From the NCBI GenBank assembly GCA_900539185.1, contig UQBG01000016.1, forward strand, positions 1 through 64,000: DNA of 64,000 nucleotides. The letters are read 5' to 3'. The notes under the pieces were generated by a model. It was not told where the DNA came from. It made no database searches and was given only the letters and a program-made list of their open reading frames with translations. Shown in pieces: positions 6,252 to 14,695 of this stretch; position 1 is the first letter of the stretch, and each line of letters opens with the position of its first letter. Made by a program: the position numbers and the translations under genes. This DNA comes from an uncultured Clostridium sp. (GTDB taxonomy: Bacteria > Bacillota > Clostridia > Lachnospirales > Lachnospiraceae).

Positions 6252-7505
6252 CTATAACTGGAAGTTGCTCATGGAGTTTGCAATCTCGTCTGCAGCATTC
6301 TTAACGACTCCCGCAGACTCGGTAACTTCATTGAAGCTACTTGCCACTTCTGCTGTAGCAGCAGAGGTTTCTTCTGTACTCGCTGCATTCTCCTCAGCGA
6401 CAGCCGACAGTCCCTGTACCACCTCTACGATCGAGCTTCTTGCCTCATTTAATGCGACGGTGCGGCTCTCGATCGCTTCGATACCGCGTATGGATTCCTC
6501 GATACCGTCCATAACCTGTTCTACGATCGTTTCTGTATTCGCTACATTCTCACTCTGACTGTTAATGATCTCCCGAACCTTCTCCATGGTCTTAACGGCC
6601 TCATTGGAATCATTGATCAGCTCATTGATGATATCATCGATCGCATCTGTGGATGCATTTGACTGATCTGCCAGCTTCTGAATCTGATTGGCTACGACTG
6701 CAAAGGAACGTCCCTGCTCACCGGCTCTGGCTGCCTCGATGCTGGCATTCAGCGACAGAAGATTTGTTTCCTCAGCGATAGAACTGATCAGCCGTGTAGC
6801 CTCCCGAATCTTTAAGGATGACTCATTGGTGCGGTTGGTCTGTTCATAGATCAGATCGATGGCTTCTTTTACTTCGTCATTGATATTTCTCAGCTCGATC
6901 AATGACTGGCTGGCCTGCTGACTGGACTGACGCATGTAGTCTGCGGTTGAGTTCAGGTTTCCTACTTCCTTCGTGGTTTCCTCTATCATCTCACCCATCG
7001 CATATACGCTCTCGGAAGCATTCTGTGCATCCTGCGCCTGTGAAGTAGCACCATCCGCGATCTCACCAACTGCCCGTTCTACATTGTCCACCGTTACTAA
7101 GTTCTTCTGTGCCGTATCATTCAACTGCTCTGCGGATTCCAGCAAAGAGTTTGCATGCTCTGAAATGTCCTGGAACATATACTTCAGTTCATCCCGCAGT
7201 CCGGCTACCGATCTTGCCAGAACACCGATCTCGTCTCCGCGACCGGTTGCGCGATCATCAATCTCGGCATTCAGATTTCCGGCTGCTACCTGTCGAACCG
7301 CGTCGATACTGGATGAAAGAGACTTACTGATCTGTACGGCTACCAGTGTATTCGTAACCAGTATCACCAGCAATGCCAATATCAGAATCAGGGCAATCCC
7401 CTTTGTTCCCAGATTCAACGGACCTGCTACCAGAAATATTGTCAACCCCGTTATAAACACGGTGGGAACCGCTGCCAATAATATTAATTTTGCGCTCAAC
7501 TTCAT
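6252..7505 (-). CDS. Methyl-accepting chemotaxis protein without extracytoplasmic sensor
   Basis: A 417-residue receptor. Two transmembrane helices (about residues 6-27 and 35-57) are separated by only a few residues, so there is no external ligand-binding domain. A HAMP-like linker follows (SIDAVRQVAAGNLNAEI), then a long coiled-coil signalling domain with the hairpin tip 'IAEETNLLSLNASIEAARAG' near residues 243-262. That tip would dock CheA and CheW. There is no CheR-tethering pentapeptide at the C-terminus (ending SMSNFQL). It is monocistronic, with its own sigma-A-type promoter and terminator. It probably senses a membrane or cytoplasmic cue, or pairs with another sensor; the ligand is unknown. 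Confidence 0.9.
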   Translation of the reverse strand: MKLSAKLILLAAVPTVFITGLTIFLVAGPLNLGTKGIALILILALLVILVTNTLVAVQISKSLSSSIDAVRQVAAGNLNAEIDDRATGRGDEIGVLARSVAGLRDELKYMFQDISEHANSLLESAEQLNDTAQKNLVTVDNVERAVGEIADGATSQAQDAQNASESVYAMGEMIEETTKEVGNLNSTADYMRQSSQQASQSLIELRNINDEVKEAIDLIYEQTNRTNESSLKIREATRLISSIAEETNLLSLNASIEAARAGEQGRSFAVVANQIQKLADQSNASTDAIDDIINELINDSNEAVKTMEKVREIINSQSENVANTETIVEQVMDGIEESIRGIEAIESRTVALNEARSSIVEVVQGLSAVAEENAASTEETSAATAEVASSFNEVTESAGVVKNAADEIANSMSNFQL

Positions 7506-7568
7506 AACCCATAACCTCCTGTTGTAACTCTATATGTTTCTTATGTGTACGAACATCATATATAAATG

Positions 7569-7597
7569 ATTATATCAAGGTTCCGGCATGAATGCAA
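7569..7597 (-). promoter_or_regulatory. Sigma-A promoter of the chemoreceptor gene
   Basis: On the minus strand, TTGCAT (7592-7597), 17-base spacer, TATAAT (7569-7574), 64 bases before the start codon. The promoter touches the preceding rplA terminator. Confidence 0.75.
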
Positions 7598-7645
7598 TTA
7601 AAAAAGGAGAATCACCATGGGATATCTCCCGCAATGATTCTCCTT
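7598..7645 (-). terminator. Terminator of the rpmG-rplA operon
   Basis: Stem AAGGAGAATCA (7604-7614) with TGATTCTCCTT (7635-7645). On the minus strand the stem is followed by TTTTTTAAT. It closes the operon directly after rplA. Confidence 0.9.
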
Positions 7646-7669
7646 ATAAGGTCTTAACTTCTAATAGAA

Positions 7670-8362
7670 TTAAGCAAGCTTTGTAACATTCAGCTTAACA
7701 CCAGGACCCATAGTAGAAGCGATGGTTACACTTCTTAAATACTGTCCCTTAGCTGCTGAAGGCTTAGCCTTGTTAATTGCATCTATTAATGTCTGGAAGT
7801 TGTCAGATAACTGCTCCTCTGTAAAAGAAGCCTTTCCAATTGGCACGTGAATAATATTTGCTTTGTCCAAGCGGTATTCGATCTTACCGGCCTTGATATC
7901 AGCGATTGCCTTTGTTACGTCCATAGTAACTGTACCAGCCTTTGGATTTGGCATTAAGCCCTTAGGTCCAAGTACACGACCCAGACGACCTACAACACCC
8001 ATCATATCCGGTGTAGCTACTACTACGTCGAAGTCTAACCATCCTTCGTTCTGGATCTTAGGAATCAGTTCCTCACCACCAACGAAGTCTGCACCTGCAG
8101 CCTGTGCCTCATCTACCTTAGTACCCTTTGCGAATACTAATACCTTTACAGTCTTACCGGTTCCGTGTGGCAGTACAACTGCACCACGTACCTGCTGATC
8201 TGCATGACGTCCGTCAACACCCAGACGGATGTGGCACTCTACAGTCTCATCAAACTTTGCACTAGCTGATTTCTTAACGATAGAAACTGCTTCTGCTACA
8301 TCATAAGTTGTAGCTCTGTCTACCAGCTTAGCAGCTTCTGCATATCTCTTACCCTTTTTCAT
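7670..8362 (-). CDS. rplA: 50S ribosomal protein L1
   Basis: A 230-residue L1 protein of normal length. It binds the 23S rRNA L1 stalk, helps release of deacylated tRNA from the E site, and in many bacteria represses its own operon translationally. The family signature is visible at residues 120-143 (MMGVVGRLGRVLGPKGLMPN then PKAGTV). It is last in rpmG-secE-nusG-rplK-rplA and lies 50 bases after rplK with a good ribosome site. Unusually, rplJ-rplL do not follow: a terminator and a chemoreceptor gene come next. Confidence 0.98.
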   Translation of the reverse strand: MKKGKRYAEAAKLVDRATTYDVAEAVSIVKKSASAKFDETVECHIRLGVDGRHADQQVRGAVVLPHGTGKTVKVLVFAKGTKVDEAQAAGADFVGGEELIPKIQNEGWLDFDVVVATPDMMGVVGRLGRVLGPKGLMPNPKAGTVTMDVTKAIADIKAGKIEYRLDKANIIHVPIGKASFTEEQLSDNFQTLIDAINKAKPSAAKGQYLRSVTIASTMGPGVKLNVTKLA

Positions 8363-8412
8363 ATTAAATAACCTCCTGTGGTATTATCGGGAGCGACCCT
8401 CCCACTTAATTA

Positions 8413-8838
8413 TTAATCAACAACTGTGATACCCATTGAACGAGCGGTACCTGCGATCATGCTGGTAGCTGCCTCGATTGTAGCTGCATTTAAGTCAGGC
8501 ATCTTCAGTTCAGCAATCTTCTGAACTTCTGCTCTGGTAATGGTTGCTACCTTTGTCTTGTTTGGCACACCAGAACCGGACTTGATCTTACAAGCCTTCT
8601 TTAATAATACTGCAGCCGGTGGAGTCTTTGTAATGAAGCTGAAGCTTCTGTCTGCATATACTGTAATAACTACAGGAATAATCATATCTCCCTGATCAGC
8701 AGTTCTTGCGTTAAATTCCTTTGTAAACTGCACGATATTTACACCATGCTGTCCAAGAGCAGGTCCAACCGGTGGAGCTGGAGTTGCCTTGCCTGCAGGA
8801 ATCTGTAATTTAATATAACCTTCTACTTTTTTAGCCAT
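8413..8838 (-). CDS. rplK: 50S ribosomal protein L11
   Basis: A 141-residue L11 of standard length. The N-terminal domain has the proline-rich segment GKATPAPPVGPALGQHGVNI (about residues 17-36) that contacts translation factors and thiostrepton-type drugs. The C-terminal rRNA-binding domain ends KMPDLNAATIEAATSMIAGT, ARSMGI. It forms the GTPase-associated centre with 23S rRNA. It lies between nusG (55 bases upstream) and rplA, the universal order. Confidence 0.98.
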   Translation of the reverse strand: MAKKVEGYIKLQIPAGKATPAPPVGPALGQHGVNIVQFTKEFNARTADQGDMIIPVVITVYADRSFSFITKTPPAAVLLKKACKIKSGSGVPNKTKVATITRAEVQKIAELKMPDLNAATIEAATSMIAGTARSMGITVVD

Positions 8839-8893
8839 TATAGCTTACCTCCTGAATAAATTGTGGTATTTACGGGGGATACCCTCCCACTTA

Positions 8894-9430
8894 CTAGTTT
8901 AACTTCTGTACTTCTAAGAAGCCGATCTCGACCGGTGTCGCCCGTCCGAATACTTCTACTTCAATCGTCACGGACTGCTTAGCCATATTAATGCCTTTAA
9001 TCTCACCAACCGTATCTGCCCATGCACCGGAGATAACCTTGATCGTATCTCCTACCTCCAGGTCGATCTCTACCTGCTGAGTGGTGCTTACGCCCATAGA
9101 ACGAATCTCACCTTCCGTCAACGGAACCGGCTTTGATCCGGGGCCAACAAATCCTGTAACACCTCTGGTGTTCCGTACTACATACCATGTGGTATCGTTC
9201 ATAACCATGTTCAGTAGTACATAACCCGGAAACATCTTCTTAGAAACCTGTTTCTTGGCACCGTTCTTTACCTCGACTACATCCTGTAGCGGAACGGTTA
9301 CTTCCAAGATCTGATCTTCAAGCCCGCGGTTTTCCACGCTCTTTTCAATATCAGCCTTTACCTTGTTTTCATAACCTGAGTAGGTATGGACTACATACCA
9401 TCTTGCTTTGCTTTCCTCTGCTTCTGACAT
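8894..9430 (-). CDS. nusG: Transcription termination/antitermination factor NusG
   Basis: A 178-residue protein with an N-terminal NGN domain (ARWYVVHTYSGYENKVKADI at about residues 9-28, then MFPGYVLLNMVMNDTTWYVV and NTRGVTGFVG) and a C-terminal KOW domain (GDTIKVISGAWADTVGEI). NGN binds the RNA polymerase clamp; KOW contacts partners such as ribosomal protein S10. It is located 14 bases after secE and is followed by rplK, as in most bacteria. No insertion or truncation relative to the family. Confidence 0.98.
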   Translation of the reverse strand: MSEAEESKARWYVVHTYSGYENKVKADIEKSVENRGLEDQILEVTVPLQDVVEVKNGAKKQVSKKMFPGYVLLNMVMNDTTWYVVRNTRGVTGFVGPGSKPVPLTEGEIRSMGVSTTQQVEIDLEVGDTIKVISGAWADTVGEIKGINMAKQSVTIEVEVFGRATPVEIGFLEVQKLN

Positions 9431-9444
9431 ATAATCACCAACCT

Positions 9445-9669
9445 TTACCCTATATTCTGTACCAGTGACAGAAGAGCATTTATCCCTTCCTTCAGTCCGG
9501 TATCCACTAATGCCACGATACAGCCAATGATGATTGCAATGATAATAACCGCAATGGATTCTTTTACCAGGGAATTCTTATCAGGCCAGATGATCTTATG
9601 AAACTCGGCTTTTAATTCCTGAAACCAGCTACGCTTCAGAGCTGACTTCTCCTCATCCTTACTTCCCAT
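9445..9669 (-). CDS. secE: Preprotein translocase subunit SecE
   Basis: A 74-residue, single-helix SecE of the short Gram-positive type. The cytoplasmic amphipathic part 'WFQELKAEFHKIIWPDKNSL' is followed by the membrane helix (about residues 37-62, ESIAVIIIAIIIGCIVALVD). It clamps SecY in the general secretion channel. It stands between rpmG and nusG as expected; no tRNA-Trp gene intervenes. Confidence 0.95.
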   Translation of the reverse strand: MGSKDEEKSALKRSWFQELKAEFHKIIWPDKNSLVKESIAVIIIAIIIGCIVALVDTGLKEGINALLSLVQNIG

Positions 9670-9695
9670 TTCATCACTCCTTATGTGGTCACAGG

Positions 9696-9845
9696 TTACT
9701 TAGTTTCCTTATGCATTGTATGTGCTTTACAGAACTTACAATACTTCTTTGTTTCCATACGATCTGGATGTGTCTTCTTATCCTTTGTGAGATTGTAATT
9801 ACGCTGTTTACACTCTTCACATGCCAATGTTATCTTTACTCGCAC
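9696..9845 (-). CDS. rpmG: 50S ribosomal protein L33
   Basis: A 49-residue L33 too short for many ORF callers. Translation reads MRVKITLACEECKQRNYNLT, then KDKKTHPDRMETKKYCKFCK, AHTMHKETK. Two Cys pairs (C9/C12 and C36/C39) make it the zinc-binding form. It starts at GTG 9845 behind GGAGG. It is first gene of the secE-nusG-rplKA operon, a standard location, and is preceded by a consensus promoter. Confidence 0.95.
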   Translation of the reverse strand: MRVKITLACEECKQRNYNLTKDKKTHPDRMETKKYCKFCKAHTMHKETK

Positions 9846-9950
9846 AACTTTCCACCTCCGTTTTTATAGTTTGCTGCGTCAGTTCCTATCCGCATTCCTG
9901 TGTGGCTCATTTTTACACACAAAAAAAAGACTTCTTCTGTCGCAAGCTAT

Positions 9951-9980
9951 AGGATACCATAGGTGGGGGAGCTTCGTCAA
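9951..9980 (-). promoter_or_regulatory. Promoter of the rpmG-secE-nusG-rplKA operon
   Basis: On the minus strand, TTGACG (9975-9980), 18-base spacer, TATCCT (9951-9956), about 105 bases before the rpmG start. A T8 tract lies in the leader at about 9921-9928. Confidence 0.6.
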
Positions 9981-10002
9981 CTGTTTTTATAAAATATATC
10001 TT

Positions 10003-11382
10003 CTAGTTTTCCTCAAATAATACAGATGAATAGGTCGGCAGTGCATCAAAGGAATACGTATCATCCTTTCCATTGTCCTGACACTGGATCGTGTAGCTCT
10101 TGACCAGACATCCCGTCATGCTGAAGGTTACAACGTGACTTCCCACTGTTTTGTCAAAGGTCACAGGTACGGTTCCCTTCAGATCACCGTCAACATAGCA
10201 GTATGCTCCCACCGGCTTGCTGATCGTGACTGTATTCCCTGTCGTCTTTGTCTCGGTTGTGGCTGCTCCGTCCTCTGTCGAAGACGTTGTTTTTTCCGTA
10301 CTTCCTGCTGCCGTAGTCCCGTCCGATGCCGCCGATGCTGTCATAGTAGCTGCGGCAGACGTATTCGTATCATCGTCTGTAGCAGACAGCTCTATGGTAA
10401 ATAGCTTATAGGCCGCATTGACTGTAATATATCCTGCCTTTGTCTCATATCCCTCCGCTGTGATACGGATCTGATGTTTACCATAGGTCAGTTCTATCGT
10501 TTGGCTGGTATCTATGGTTTCTCCATCGATCATGACGCGTGCTTCCACCGGGGTAACATCAAAGTACAACATTCCCACCGGATCCGGAGCGATCTGTAGC
10601 TCCTGTAAACTGATAACGCTTTCCTCATCCCGATTAACAACGATATTCTTGTAGCCACTATGCTCGCCCTTTGTGATCTTGAGCTTATAGGTTCCTTCCC
10701 GTACCGTTAACAGCATGTCCTCTGTAACCGGAACGATCGTATTGTATCCGATCTCGATCATGCCACCGATATAGGTGTCATAGTTCTCCAGCTTCACATA
10801 GCCATGTCCCAGATCTACGGTCAGAGAACATAACCGGCTGCCATATCCTCTGGCTGTCAACTGATCTTCCTTGCAGATCTCATTGATCCCGATCGGAGTT
10901 CCGGCAGATAATACAACCAGATCATCTGTATAATTATAGCTCTGATTCAGAATCTGAGCCTGCCGCTCCACGCGGTTGATCTCCAGACCTGAAATTTCCC
11001 GTACCTCCCATGCATCCGGATTGATCTTCATCTCCAAAAGCTTATTATTATCTTCATTATAAGTAATGTCCAGAATCTCTCCCTCTTCCAGCAGGGTACC
11101 GGACATAATCTCATCGTATTTATTTCGTACATCAACACCATTATTATATAGAAGATCATAGGACAGACCTGTATTGATATCCACCAGTGTCATCGTCCCG
11201 GCATCCAGATTCATCGTCTTTAGCACTGCCGTCAGAGACTGTGCATGATTATACGGATCATAGGCCTCTGTGGCAGTCTCCTCTGCCTGCCCGCTGCACC
11301 CGGCCAGCATCAGTACCAGTAGTGTCAGCAGCCAGAGGCCCTTCCATATCGGTTTTTGCTTTTTCTTCTGCTCCCTCGTCAT
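10003..11382 (-). CDS. PEGA-domain lipoprotein
   Basis: A 459-residue secreted lipoprotein. The basic N-terminus and hydrophobic core end in the lipobox LMLAGC (Cys29 with the start at 11382, chosen because that ATG is 7 bases from GTGAGG). Two PEGA-type beta domains are visible near the C-terminal half: 'GMLYFDVTPVEARVMIDGET' with HQIRITAEGYET, and 'KPVGAYCYVDGDLKGTVPVT' with GSHVVTFSMTGC. They are separated by a Thr/Ser/Ala-rich linker (about residues 340-390). PEGA domains commonly bind surface or envelope components. The gene is monocistronic, and its specific partner is unknown. Confidence 0.8.
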   Translation of the reverse strand: MTREQKKKQKPIWKGLWLLTLLVLMLAGCSGQAEETATEAYDPYNHAQSLTAVLKTMNLDAGTMTLVDINTGLSYDLLYNNGVDVRNKYDEIMSGTLLEEGEILDITYNEDNNKLLEMKINPDAWEVREISGLEINRVERQAQILNQSYNYTDDLVVLSAGTPIGINEICKEDQLTARGYGSRLCSLTVDLGHGYVKLENYDTYIGGMIEIGYNTIVPVTEDMLLTVREGTYKLKITKGEHSGYKNIVVNRDEESVISLQELQIAPDPVGMLYFDVTPVEARVMIDGETIDTSQTIELTYGKHQIRITAEGYETKAGYITVNAAYKLFTIELSATDDDTNTSAAATMTASAASDGTTAAGSTEKTTSSTEDGAATTETKTTGNTVTISKPVGAYCYVDGDLKGTVPVTFDKTVGSHVVTFSMTGCLVKSYTIQCQDNGKDDTYSFDALPTYSSVLFEEN

Positions 11383-11472
11383 TATCATTCCTCACATCTA
11401 TCTTTGTATACCAGCATCACTACTTTGCTTCATTCTATCCTATTTCATGCTCTATTACAATCCACAAGATAT

Positions 11473-11500
11473 CAAAATAGGCAGCACACTTTGTGCTGCC
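11473..11500 (-). terminator. Terminator of the urt/amidohydrolase operon
   Basis: Stem GGCAGCACA (11480-11488) with TGTGCTGCC (11492-11500), loop of three. On the minus strand it is followed by TATTTTG. It lies 31 bases after the cytidylate-kinase-like stop. Confidence 0.7.
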
Positions 11501-11530
11501 CCAGCCAAGACAATGAATTGAGAAAATCAT

Positions 11531-12175
11531 TTAATCGTGGTTTTCCTTTTTCTCACCAAATCGTATATCAATGTAGTTTTTTATAATTTTAACGCAATTC
11601 CCCCGTCCAACTTTATCACTGTTCAATGTCATATCATAATTAATAGGATTTGTCCAATCTCTGCCACGCGTATAATATCTGTAGTAATTTGCCCGATATG
11701 TATCTGTCGTTTTTATTAGCTGATGTGCCCTTTTTTCCGGAACATTCAGTTTTTTCATAATCTCTTCGACACAAGCTGCACGCGGAGCCTCAACATAAAC
11801 ACTAATTACATTGTCATAATCTCTTAGTATATAATCAGCACATTTTCCAACAATGATACAAGACTGTGACTGTGCCAGTGTACGAATAATTTCTGCCTGA
11901 ATGAAAAATAAATTTTCATCGGACACAAAATCCTTTTCTGTTGGTTCTACTGCATATGAAGTCTGTACCGTTTGTAGATTTTTTAAAATAGCGTTCTTTC
12001 GTAACCGTTCATCAACCTGCATAAACATTCCTACATTGAGTCCGGTTTTTTCCGATGCCATATCCAGGATTTCACGTTCATAGCACGGAATTCCCAATTC
12101 CTTTGCCAGACGATTCCCGACATCCTTTCCACCGCTACCAAATCCCCGAGCTATTGTTATTACATAATTTTTCAT
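11531..12175 (-). CDS. Cytidylate kinase-like family protein
   Basis: A 214-residue P-loop protein of the Cytidylate_kin2 type: ITIARGFGSGGKDVGNRLAK at residues 6-25 is the nucleotide-binding loop, and residues YEREILDMA, AEIIRTLAQSQSCIIVGKCA and the 'RA...LI..TD..RANYYRYY' lid region follow the family plan. It differs from true Cmk, and the natural substrate of this family is not established. The ATG at 12175 fits AAGGAAGGTGG better than the upstream GTG. It sits 33 bases behind the amidohydrolase and shares the operon terminator, so it may be co-expressed with the catabolic island. Confidence 0.75.
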   Translation of the reverse strand: MKNYVITIARGFGSGGKDVGNRLAKELGIPCYEREILDMASEKTGLNVGMFMQVDERLRKNAILKNLQTVQTSYAVEPTEKDFVSDENLFFIQAEIIRTLAQSQSCIIVGKCADYILRDYDNVISVYVEAPRAACVEEIMKKLNVPEKRAHQLIKTTDTYRANYYRYYTRGRDWTNPINYDMTLNSDKVGRGNCVKIIKNYIDIRFGEKKENHD

Positions 12176-12208
12176 GTTTTCCACCTTCCTTTGCCGAATC
12201 CCCGATTG

Positions 12209-13165
12209 CTAGGAGAACTGTTTCCAATAAGGCATCTCCAGTAGTTTTTCATTTAACTTTCTATAAATATCCGGACGGTAATCCGGGCAGCCTTTAACCG
12301 GATCTATTTTGAAATTGCGTCGTGTTGCCATACTTAAATCTATTGCAGCCATAAAGTATCCCTCTTCTTTTACATCAACATCACCTGCATAGATATGTAG
12401 TTTATCATAAAGCCCCGGTCCAAGAATCATACTGCCGCCGCCAAACCCTAATCCTACATCCGCTATATTTCCAAGGCTTCCTCCTTCTTCCTCATCCACC
12501 ATATTATTTCCCACCAGATTTGAACTCGCTACAAAAATTTCGCATGAATTCACACACTGTTTTAAGCCATACATATAGTAATCTCTCCAATCATGTCGTC
12601 CACTCGGTCCAATAGCCGTTGGATTCAAATACAACCGACAGCCAATAGCTGCATAATAGCGAATCAGCTCATGAAAATTGTATGAATCATAACAAATACC
12701 AACACCTACCGGTCCCCACGGAGTATCAAATGAAAACGGTTCATCCCCCCGTACACACCATCTCTGTTCCGCTAATGCCGGGTGTATTTTCCGATATGCT
12801 CCTATAATTCCTTCCGGTCCACAAACAACTGCAGAATTATATACCGTTTCAGATCCTTCTGACTCTCTTTCTGCCATACCAAATACTGCATATACACCAT
12901 ATTTCTTTGTCATCTCTGCAACTGCCAAACTGGATGTTCCAGGAACGACCTCCGCTTCACGAATCTGCATCTTCTGATTCTTTTCAACTCCATCCTCATC
13001 GTCATAACCATTTAATGCCATTTCGGGAAATACAATTAAATCTGCACCTGCTTTTGCTGCTGAACGTATAAACCCCTTTATTCTTGCCAGATTACTCTCC
13101 TTATTTCCCCATATCTGTCGAAAATTCACTACAGCAACATTCATAATATCTTCATACTGTCTCAT
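12209..13165 (-). CDS. Carbon-nitrogen hydrolase (nitrilase superfamily amidohydrolase)
   Basis: A 318-residue cytoplasmic enzyme with the Glu-Lys-Cys triad visible: E48 in LIVFPEMALNGYDD, K126 in YRKIHP and C158 in GVGICYDSYNFHE. The superfamily hydrolyses non-peptide C-N bonds of amides, carbamoyl compounds or nitriles, releasing ammonia; the exact substrate cannot be read from sequence. It follows urtE by 12 bases and has an AAGGAGG ribosome site. Its place at the end of a urea/amide-type importer operon suggests it deaminates the imported compound or a product of it. Confidence 0.85.
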   Translation of the reverse strand: MRQYEDIMNVAVVNFRQIWGNKESNLARIKGFIRSAAKAGADLIVFPEMALNGYDDEDGVEKNQKMQIREAEVVPGTSSLAVAEMTKKYGVYAVFGMAERESEGSETVYNSAVVCGPEGIIGAYRKIHPALAEQRWCVRGDEPFSFDTPWGPVGVGICYDSYNFHELIRYYAAIGCRLYLNPTAIGPSGRHDWRDYYMYGLKQCVNSCEIFVASSNLVGNNMVDEEEGGSLGNIADVGLGFGGGSMILGPGLYDKLHIYAGDVDVKEEGYFMAAIDLSMATRRNFKIDPVKGCPDYRPDIYRKLNEKLLEMPYWKQFS

Positions 13166-13177
13166 ACGCGTTCCTCC

Positions 13178-13876
13178 TTATACCGTCAAATATTTATTAA
13201 TAATATCCTCGGTCAAATCCCCGTTTTGTCCTCGGTTTACAATTTGTCCTTTTTGCATTAATATGTATGAATCACATATTTTAAATGCAAAATTCAGGTT
13301 CTGCTCAACTAATATAACTCCAAGATTCAAATCCTTATGTACCCGATTTAAGATATCTGCGATCTCCGCTACAATATTGGGCTGAATCCCCTCTGTCGGT
13401 TCATCCAGCAATAAAATCTTAGGGTGAGACATAAGTGCTCTGGAAATAGCCAGCTGCTGCTGCAAGCCTCCGGATAAAACACCACCTTTTCGTATATAAT
13501 GTACCTTTAAGGCAGGAAAGTAATTCAGAACCTCCTCGATCCGATCCTTTACCATATCTTTCTTTAACGAAACACCCCCTAATTCCAGATTTTCCCGCAC
13601 TGTAAAATCCGGAATGATTTCTCTGCCCTGCGGCACATAAGCAATTCCAGCAATGGATCGTTCATAACTATTTTTTTTATTTAGTACTATATCTTCATAA
13701 GTAATTGTTCCAGACTCTACCGGAAGAATTCCAATAAGACTTTTTAGCAATGTAGTTTTTCCTACACCATTTCTGCCAAGCAAAGCTACCTTGTCGGTAA
13801 TTTCCATAGAAAAATCCACGCCATTAATAACCTTACTTTTTCCATAACTTACATGCACATCTTTCAGTTCTAACAT
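13178..13876 (-). CDS. urtE: Urea/amide-type ABC transporter ATPase UrtE-like
   Basis: A 232-residue ATPase of the LivF/UrtE group. Walker A GRNGVGKTTL (residues 34-43), signature LSGGLQQQLAISRAL, and Walker B LLLDEPTEGIQPNI, whose 'EPTEGIQP' wording is typical of UrtE. It energises uptake together with UrtD and the two permeases. The start overlaps the urtD stop by 7 bases. In this locus no urease or nickel genes accompany it, so urea may not be the substrate. Confidence 0.85.
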   Translation of the reverse strand: MLELKDVHVSYGKSKVINGVDFSMEITDKVALLGRNGVGKTTLLKSLIGILPVESGTITYEDIVLNKKNSYERSIAGIAYVPQGREIIPDFTVRENLELGGVSLKKDMVKDRIEEVLNYFPALKVHYIRKGGVLSGGLQQQLAISRALMSHPKILLLDEPTEGIQPNIVAEIADILNRVHKDLNLGVILVEQNLNFAFKICDSYILMQKGQIVNRGQNGDLTEDIINKYLTV

Positions 13877-14676
13877 GTGGACTCCTCCTTTTCTATCTCT
13901 GACTCCTGCTTTAAGTATACCTGAATTACCCGGGGATCCTTTTCAACTTCTTCAAACGTCCCCTCCGCTAATATCTTTCCCTGATGAAGAACCGTAACTG
14001 TTTCTGCAATCTGACGAACAAAATCCATATCATGCTCGATAACAACAAGAGTTTTGTCCTTCAGATTCAAATTAATCATCTCTCCTGTCTTAAATGTCTC
14101 TTCTGCCGTCATTCCGGCGGTTGGTTCGTCCAACACAACCAACTGTGCTTCCTGTAGTATAACCATACCGATTTCCAACCACTGCTTCTGTCCATGAGAC
14201 AATGCCGAAGCCATAATATCCTTATACTCGTAAAGATTTACTTTTTTCAGACACTCATCTATTCGTTCCTGCTCTCCTTTGCCCTGCTTTTTGAGCAAAT
14301 AACTGGTCATAGTATCATTTCCCATCATTGCAAGCTGCATATTTTCTTCAACCGTTAGATTATTAAACACATTCGGTCCTTGGAACTTTCGTCCAACATG
14401 GTATTTTTTACAGATTTCGGAGGTACTTTTTCCAATCAATTGATGTCCACGAAATTCTACAGTTCCTGCCGTAGGCTTTGTTTTTCCGGTTATCAGATCC
14501 AATAATGTTGTTTTTCCAGCACCATTAGGTCCAATTATAACTCTGGTCTCTCCCGGTTCTACGGTTAAATCCACATTATCAACCGCAACAAACCCATTAA
14601 AATTCACGCATAGTCCTCGGACAATTAGTTGGTTCTTACGTTCCTTTTTTTCACTCGTTACCTTTTCTCCATTCAT
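13870..14676 (-). CDS. urtD: Urea/amide-type ABC transporter ATPase UrtD-like
   Basis: A 268-residue ATPase of the LivG/UrtD group. Walker A GPNGAGKTTLLDLITGKTKP (about residues 51-70), then the unusual signature ALSHGQKQWLEIGMVI, characteristic of UrtD in place of LSGGQ, then LVVLDEPTAGMTAEE. It partners with UrtE on the cytoplasmic face of the UrtBC permease. It follows urtC by 19 bases. Confidence 0.85.
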   Translation of the reverse strand: MNGEKVTSEKKERKNQLIVRGLCVNFNGFVAVDNVDLTVEPGETRVIIGPNGAGKTTLLDLITGKTKPTAGTVEFRGHQLIGKSTSEICKKYHVGRKFQGPNVFNNLTVEENMQLAMMGNDTMTSYLLKKQGKGEQERIDECLKKVNLYEYKDIMASALSHGQKQWLEIGMVILQEAQLVVLDEPTAGMTAEETFKTGEMINLNLKDKTLVVIEHDMDFVRQIAETVTVLHQGKILAEGTFEEVEKDPRVIQVYLKQESEIEKEESTC

Positions 14677-14695
14677 ATCTCTTCACCACGCCTTC

